From assembly GCF_002964705.1 (NCBI RefSeq), contig NZ_PQCD01000033.1, forward strand, positions 243,757-307,756: a stretch of 64,000 bases of DNA, read 5' to 3'. The translations under genes and the position numbers were made by a program. Positions 59,638 to 64,000 of the stretch are shown piece by piece. This DNA is from Pseudoalteromonas sp. T1lg75 (GTDB lineage Bacteria > Pseudomonadota > Gammaproteobacteria > Enterobacterales > Alteromonadaceae). Numbering within the stretch: the stretch's first letter is position 1; every line of letters starts with the position of its first letter. The notes beneath the pieces were generated by a model, which was not told where the DNA came from, did no database searches, and worked only from the letters and a program-made list of their open reading frames with translations.

Positions 59638-62484
59638 ATGTTTACTAAATCAACAATCACAAAAGCGATACAATATTCGCTGCTTGTTGGATCTGTGGTA
59701 ACAGGTCAAGCGTTTGCAGCCGAAGATGCATCGGAAGAACAGGTAGAGCGTATTCAGGTAACTGGCTCAAAAATTAAGCGTATCGGTGAGCTATCACCGA
59801 CGCCAGTAACTGTAATTACCGGCGATACCTTAACTGACGCGGGTATTACTAACGTTGCAGATCTGCTTTCAGAAATGCCTTCTGCGACTGTAGGTCTTTC
59901 TCCAGAAACTACAAACAACTTTATCTTTGCCAACGGCTTGAGTAACACCGACCTACGTGGTTTGGGTTCAGACCGTACTCTGGTACTAGTTAATGGTCGC
60001 CGCTATGTAGCGGGTGCGCCAGGCAGTGCAGCGGTTGACTTAAACAACATTGCAACGTCTATGATTGAGCGTATCGAAGTATCAACAGGTGGTGCTTCTG
60101 CGGTATACGGTTCTGATGCGATTGCCGGTGTTGTTAACATCATCACTAAAAAATCGTTTGACGGTGTTGAGATCGATGCCTCAACCTCTCAACCTACCCA
60201 GGACGGCGGTGAGTCATACTACACTTCACTAACTTTTGGTGATGAAGGCGAAAGCAGCAGTTTCATCGCTAACATCACTTACACTAAAAACGAACAGCTT
60301 CGCGCCGATCAGCGTGACTTTATTCGTAATGGTGTAATTGCTATCGACCACCCAGATAACGTTGATAACGAAGATGGTATTCCACGTCGTATTATTTGGG
60401 ATAAAGAAGGTTCAACATCGCTGTTCGTATACAGCAAAACAGGTGACTTCTTTGCACCAGACGGCCACTTCGTTTTCGCCGATGACGGCTCTATTCGTCC
60501 ATTTGAAACTGGCGAGTTTTTACCTGCGAGTTCGACTCCGGGAAGCCGTAACACCCAGTATTACATCGGCGATGGCGATGGTTATAACTTCTTAGAACAC
60601 AAATACGTTCGTACTCCATTAGAGCGTTTAAATGCGTCAGCTAATGTAAATTATGACATTAACGAAGACCATAAAATGTCTTTTGAAATGACGTATTCAA
60701 ACACGTCTGCATATGGTGAGAGTTCTCCAGCGTTCTTCTACCTACCGGGTAACAGCACGGATAACCCATTCTTTAGCGATGAGACGCAGCAGTTCTTCGA
60801 TGACCGTGGCATGGACACCTTCGGCGCTTACTTCCTAGCGGATCTGTTCGGTCATCGTAAGTATGATCAGAACCGTGAACTTATTCGTGGTGCGCTAAGC
60901 TTCGAAGGCATGATCACTGATAACTGGACATATGACGCTTATATCACTAAGGGTCACGTACAAGCCGATACGACTTGGTTTGGTGAGCTAATCGAAGAAC
61001 GTTTCTATAACGCTATTGATGCTGCCTTGGACGACGATGGTAACATCGTATGTCGCAGTGCCGAAGCTCAGGCCGATGGTTGTGTGCCTCTGAATATTTG
61101 GGGTAAGGGCTTAGCTTCTGAAGAAGCATTAGCATATGTAGGTACAGACGCGATGCGTCGTGCAACAATCGACCAAACAGTCATTGGTGCAACGGTAACG
61201 GGTGATCTATTTGAATTACCGGCAGGTCCTTTAGCGGCTGCATTCTCAGCGGAATACCGTGAAGAAAAAGCATCTACCTTGCCGGATCCGTCAATGCGTA
61301 ACGGTCTTATCTTTAACAACCAATCAGATGCCCTTCGTGGTGAATTTGATGTAACTGAAGTTGCTGCTGAATTCTCAATTCCAGTGGTAGTAGATACTGC
61401 ATTTGCCGATGAGATCTTCTTCGAACTAGCGTACCGTTACATGGATTATTCTTCTACAGGTACAGATGATGCTTGGAAAGTAAGCTTCAACTATGTGCTT
61501 AACGATGAACTACGCTTCCGTGCAAACCGCTCTAAATCGGTTCGTGCGCCTAACATTGATGAACTATTTGCACCAAAAGGCCAAACCTTTGCGTCATTCA
61601 ACGATCCGTGTGAGCAAGGTCAAATCGATAACGCCGGTGAGTTCCGCGATAACGTAGAGCGTAACTGTCGTGCAGCGGGTATCCCAGAAGGTTGGGCTCC
61701 TACTGACCTATGGAAGACGACTAACCACCCTGGTTGGGTAGTAGGTAACCAAGATCTAGAGAACGAAACGGCGGACGACATTACCCTTGGTTTTATCTAT
61801 ACGCCGAGCTTTGCTGAAGATCTAAGCTTCACGGTAGATTACTGGGAATTCGAACTAGAGAAAATGATCGTAGCAACTGGCGCTGCATCTATTGTTAGAA
61901 ACTGTTATGAGTTTGAATCGCTGGATAACCCATACTGTGGTCTGATCGAGCGTGACCCAGATTCACTAGAAATCACAGCTTTCTATGAGAAGCCTGTAAA
62001 CGCCGCGACAAGCAGCATCAAGGGTACCGATATCGAAGTTAACTATGGCCTTGAGACTGGCTTTGGTGAGTTCGATTTCCGTTTGGTAACTACTTACCTT
62101 GCCGAGCGTAAGCTAAATACCACCGGCCGTCCTGAAGATGAGCGTGAGTTCCAAGGGGAAGTTCACCGTCCACGCTGGAAGGCGCGTTTCACAACTAACT
62201 ATAGCTGGAATGATCTAAGCGTTGCAGTAAATGCAAACTATCGTCATGCTACCGTAGTTGACCGTGAATGGACTCCTGAAGACAACAACTACAACAACAT
62301 CCCTTCATATATCGAGTGGGATTTGACAGCGCGTTATCAAGTTCTTGAAAGCCTTGAACTACGTGGTGGTTTGTTGAATGTATTTGACCGTACACCACCT
62401 CGTCATCCTTCTTACTACGATGACGGTGAGTTCTTCGACCTAGATGGCCGTACGGTAACTTTAGGTTTGAACTACAAGTTCTAA
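59638..62484 (+). CDS. TonB-dependent outer-membrane receptor
   Basis: 948 residues from ATG 59638. Signal peptide 1-28 (ends GQAFA). TonB box-like E-R-I-Q-V-T-G-S-K-I-K-R (about 37-48). The plug (about 48-175) has L-R-G-L-G-S-D-R-T-L-V-L-V-N-G-R and S-A-V-Y-G-S-D-A-I-A-G-V-V-N-I. The barrel follows, ending in Y-K-F. Codon use is unlike its neighbours, with a bias to CGT, GGT, GAA and AAC, suggesting high expression. Large Alteromonadales receptors of this type usually take up peptides, sugars or other polymers rather than siderophores. An S9 peptidase convergent at its 3' end fits a peptide-use role. Confidence 0.93.
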   Translation: MFTKSTITKAIQYSLLVGSVVTGQAFAAEDASEEQVERIQVTGSKIKRIGELSPTPVTVITGDTLTDAGITNVADLLSEMPSATVGLSPETTNNFIFANGLSNTDLRGLGSDRTLVLVNGRRYVAGAPGSAAVDLNNIATSMIERIEVSTGGASAVYGSDAIAGVVNIITKKSFDGVEIDASTSQPTQDGGESYYTSLTFGDEGESSSFIANITYTKNEQLRADQRDFIRNGVIAIDHPDNVDNEDGIPRRIIWDKEGSTSLFVYSKTGDFFAPDGHFVFADDGSIRPFETGEFLPASSTPGSRNTQYYIGDGDGYNFLEHKYVRTPLERLNASANVNYDINEDHKMSFEMTYSNTSAYGESSPAFFYLPGNSTDNPFFSDETQQFFDDRGMDTFGAYFLADLFGHRKYDQNRELIRGALSFEGMITDNWTYDAYITKGHVQADTTWFGELIEERFYNAIDAALDDDGNIVCRSAEAQADGCVPLNIWGKGLASEEALAYVGTDAMRRATIDQTVIGATVTGDLFELPAGPLAAAFSAEYREEKASTLPDPSMRNGLIFNNQSDALRGEFDVTEVAAEFSIPVVVDTAFADEIFFELAYRYMDYSSTGTDDAWKVSFNYVLNDELRFRANRSKSVRAPNIDELFAPKGQTFASFNDPCEQGQIDNAGEFRDNVERNCRAAGIPEGWAPTDLWKTTNHPGWVVGNQDLENETADDITLGFIYTPSFAEDLSFTVDYWEFELEKMIVATGAASIVRNCYEFESLDNPYCGLIERDPDSLEITAFYEKPVNAATSSIKGTDIEVNYGLETGFGEFDFRLVTTYLAERKLNTTGRPEDEREFQGEVHRPRWKARFTTNYSWNDLSVAVNANYRHATVVDREWTPEDNNYNNIPSYIEWDLTARYQVLESLELRGGLLNVFDRTPPRHPSYYDDGEFFDLDGRTVTLGLNYKF

Positions 62485-62520
62485 TTTGACTGCTAGTTAA
62501 AGACTAGAGGTAAAATTACA

Positions 62521-62551
62521 AAGCCCTACCTTAACAAGGTGGGGCTTTTTT
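62521..62551 (+). terminator. Rho-independent terminator of TonB-dependent receptor
   Basis: AAGCCCTACCTT / AAGGTGGGGCTT, a 12-bp stem with one G-T pair and an AAC loop, followed by TTTTT, 36 bases after the receptor stop. Confidence 0.9.
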
Positions 62552-62703
62552 ACGTCTTCACTCCGACCCGCCCACGCCATCCTCGCCAGTCAACAGAGAA
62601 TACAATGCGTTGTCATGGCTTAGCGATGAAACCGGCCATGCTCTTAGGAAATAAAAGTGCACTGGCAGTAAAAAGTTCGTCGATGGGCTGAGTTTATTGA
62701 GGA

Positions 62704-62733
62704 AATAAAAAAAGGAGCGACAAAAGTCGCTCC
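62704..62733 (-). terminator. Rho-independent terminator of S9 peptidase
   Basis: GGAGCGAC (62714-62721) and GTCGCTCC (62726-62733) with an AAAA loop; on the minus strand it is followed by TTTTTTTATT. It serves the peptidase gene ending at 62769. Confidence 0.88.
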
Positions 62734-62768
62734 CTTGTATGTATAAAAGTAAATTTTAAAACAACGCC

Positions 62769-64000
62769 TTAGTCTTCTTTTTCTGCGTCTTTCACGGCTT
62801 TGAGTTTAGCGGCGTGGTCAATCTTGAATTCCGGCATGTCTTTGTTGCCTTCCATCAAGTAGTTGTCCATCCAACGCATTAAACGCAGGCTGTAATCGTA
62901 TTGTGCCGCTACCTTACGGTTACCATGGCCTTCGCCCGGGTAGTATACCAAGCGTACGTCTTTGCCTTGCACTTTCATGTAGCGATAAAGCTCCATGGAT
63001 TGTGCCGGGTGAACACGGGGGTCGTCTTTACCATGCATAATAAGCAATGGTGTTTTCGATTGACCCGCCCAGTAGATTGGGCTGCGTTCCAGGTACCATT
63101 GCCACTTGTCCCAAGGGTAAGAGCGAGCGTGAACCAGGTGCATTTCGTTGGAAATATCCGTGGTACCAAACTTGGAAAGCTGGTTGGTCACCCCTACGAA
63201 CATCACGCTGGCGGCAAAGTGCTCGGTCAGCTTGGTTGCACCCCAGGCCGAGGCATAACCACCGTAAGAACCACCTGTGATGCCCACGCGCTTGCTGTCA
63301 ACCAGGCCCATGTCTACAAGGTATTGCTTCATGTCGACTAGGTCGTCGAACTCTTTACCGGCATAGTCGTTTTGACCCAGCTTAGAGTACTCAACCCCTT
63401 TACCCGTTGAACCACGGTAGTTAGGGTAGAACACGGCGTAGCCGCGGGCTGCACCCATTTGCCCTGGATCTGAATAGCTTGTTACCCACCCATTTTTGTC
63501 ATGGCTTTCTGGACCGCCGTGGACCGCCATGATCAGTGGGTAGGTTTTGCCTTCTTCATAGTCAAGCGGGTAAACAAGTACACCACCGATTTCAACGCCA
63601 TCGCGGGCCTTAAAGGTCAGCGCTTCTTGCTTGGCGAAGCGTTTGTCATTGAGCCAAGGGTTTGAGTCGCTTAAACGCGTCGCCTTTGAGCCGCGCACCA
63701 TATACACCTCGTTCGGGTGTTTGGCGGTGTTGGCACTCAGGGCCAGAGTCTTGTCCGAGTCTGAAATGCTCAAAGAGCCGGCGATAAATTTGCCTTCTTT
63801 TACCAGCTTCTTGTATTTGTTTGAGCCAACTTTGACCTGACCGATAAAGCTTTCAGGGCTAACCTGAGCCACAAAGTTTAAGGTGTTGCGCTTGTTCGAC
63901 CATTCAAAATCGCTGATATGACCCATAAAGTCAGGCAGCCATTCATTGATCTCACCGGTTTCGGTATCGGCAAGGTATAAACGACCGGTAGCCGGATCGT
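62769..64000 (-). CDS. S9-family dipeptidyl/acyl-aminoacyl peptidase (5'-truncated at window edge)
   Basis: The frame stays open to base 64000, so the N-terminal propeller is mostly outside; about 410 C-terminal residues are visible. ATG 63926 is internal (upstream codons read D-P-A-T-G-R-L-Y-L-A-D and on). The alpha/beta-hydrolase domain is complete: H-G-G-P oxyanion region, nucleophile Ser in G-G-S-Y-G-G-Y-A, Asp in H-G-K-D-D-P-R-V, His in G-E-G-H-G-N. The C-terminal tail is Lys/Glu-rich. Probably periplasmic and active on oligopeptides. Convergent with the TonB-dependent receptor, with terminators on both strands between them. Confidence 0.9.
   Translation of the reverse strand, partial: DPATGRLYLADTETGEINEWLPDFMGHISDFEWSNKRNTLNFVAQVSPESFIGQVKVGSNKYKKLVKEGKFIAGSLSISDSDKTLALSANTAKHPNEVYMVRGSKATRLSDSNPWLNDKRFAKQEALTFKARDGVEIGGVLVYPLDYEEGKTYPLIMAVHGGPESHDKNGWVTSYSDPGQMGAARGYAVFYPNYRGSTGKGVEYSKLGQNDYAGKEFDDLVDMKQYLVDMGLVDSKRVGITGGSYGGYASAWGATKLTEHFAASVMFVGVTNQLSKFGTTDISNEMHLVHARSYPWDKWQWYLERSPIYWAGQSKTPLLIMHGKDDPRVHPAQSMELYRYMKVQGKDVRLVYYPGEGHGNRKVAAQYDYSLRLMRWMDNYLMEGNKDMPEFKIDHAAKLKAVKDAEKED

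Overview
The window looks like chromosomal DNA from a marine or aquatic gammaproteobacterium, most likely of the Alteromonadales type. This is inferred from gene families, not from a marker gene: large TonB-dependent receptors with an IQVTG-type TonB box, S9 peptidases, many GGDEF/EAL proteins, a complete pel cluster, SoxR, a Crp/FNR-family regulator and an E. coli-like CurA. Coding density is high and composition is moderate. I see no rRNA, tRNA, insertion sequence, prophage or CRISPR array.

Layout. 1-6.2 kb: a 5'-truncated secreted multidomain protein with a C-terminal sorting-like tail, a small exported protein with an internal duplication, and a sensor histidine kinase coupled to a membrane-anchored LamG protein. 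6.2-9.0 kb: a TonB-dependent receptor divergent from an FNR-like regulator without the Fe-S cysteines. 9.0-14.4 kb: a BspA-type LRR protein, a PAS-PAS-GGDEF-EAL protein with a small downstream gene, a gene-poor gap with an orphan terminator, and a membrane TPR protein. 14.4-21.5 kb: an S9 peptidase with Sel1-like repeats coupled to a lipoprotein, a frameshifted NTF2-like gene, fpr, a histone-deacetylase-family protein and curA. 21.5-27.2 kb: a large lipoprotein divergent from a di-heme cytochrome c peroxidase, then a PAS-GGDEF cyclase. 27.4-32.3 kb: a His-rich exported protein, a methyltransferase-HNH fusion with Cas9-like HNH spacing, and a membrane protein with a catalytically degenerate NERD domain. 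32.5-38.7 kb: a membrane diguanylate cyclase, a small membrane protein, a GAF-PAS-GGDEF-EAL protein whose GGDEF looks inactive, an ATP-grasp ligase and glutaminase. 38.8-50.8 kb: pelABCDEFG on the minus strand. 51.3-64 kb: an Aer-like chemoreceptor behind a perfect FNR box, anmK, a TonB-domain TPR protein, a lipocalin-like protein, a divergent Nramp, soxR facing a flavodoxin-like reductase across a sox-box promoter, a large TonB-dependent receptor, and an S9 peptidase running off the window.

How the genes fit together. The strongest theme is c-di-GMP and redox control of lifestyle. Four GGDEF and/or EAL proteins lie within about 30 kb of a Pel exopolysaccharide operon, whose PelD keeps a c-di-GMP-binding RxxD motif. 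The pel operon is divergent from a PAS chemoreceptor carrying an ideal FNR/ANR site. The most unusual single gene is the methyltransferase-HNH fusion at 28110-29837. Several intergenic regions also carry long, near-perfect inverted repeats that look like uncharacterised operators or 5'-UTR hairpins.
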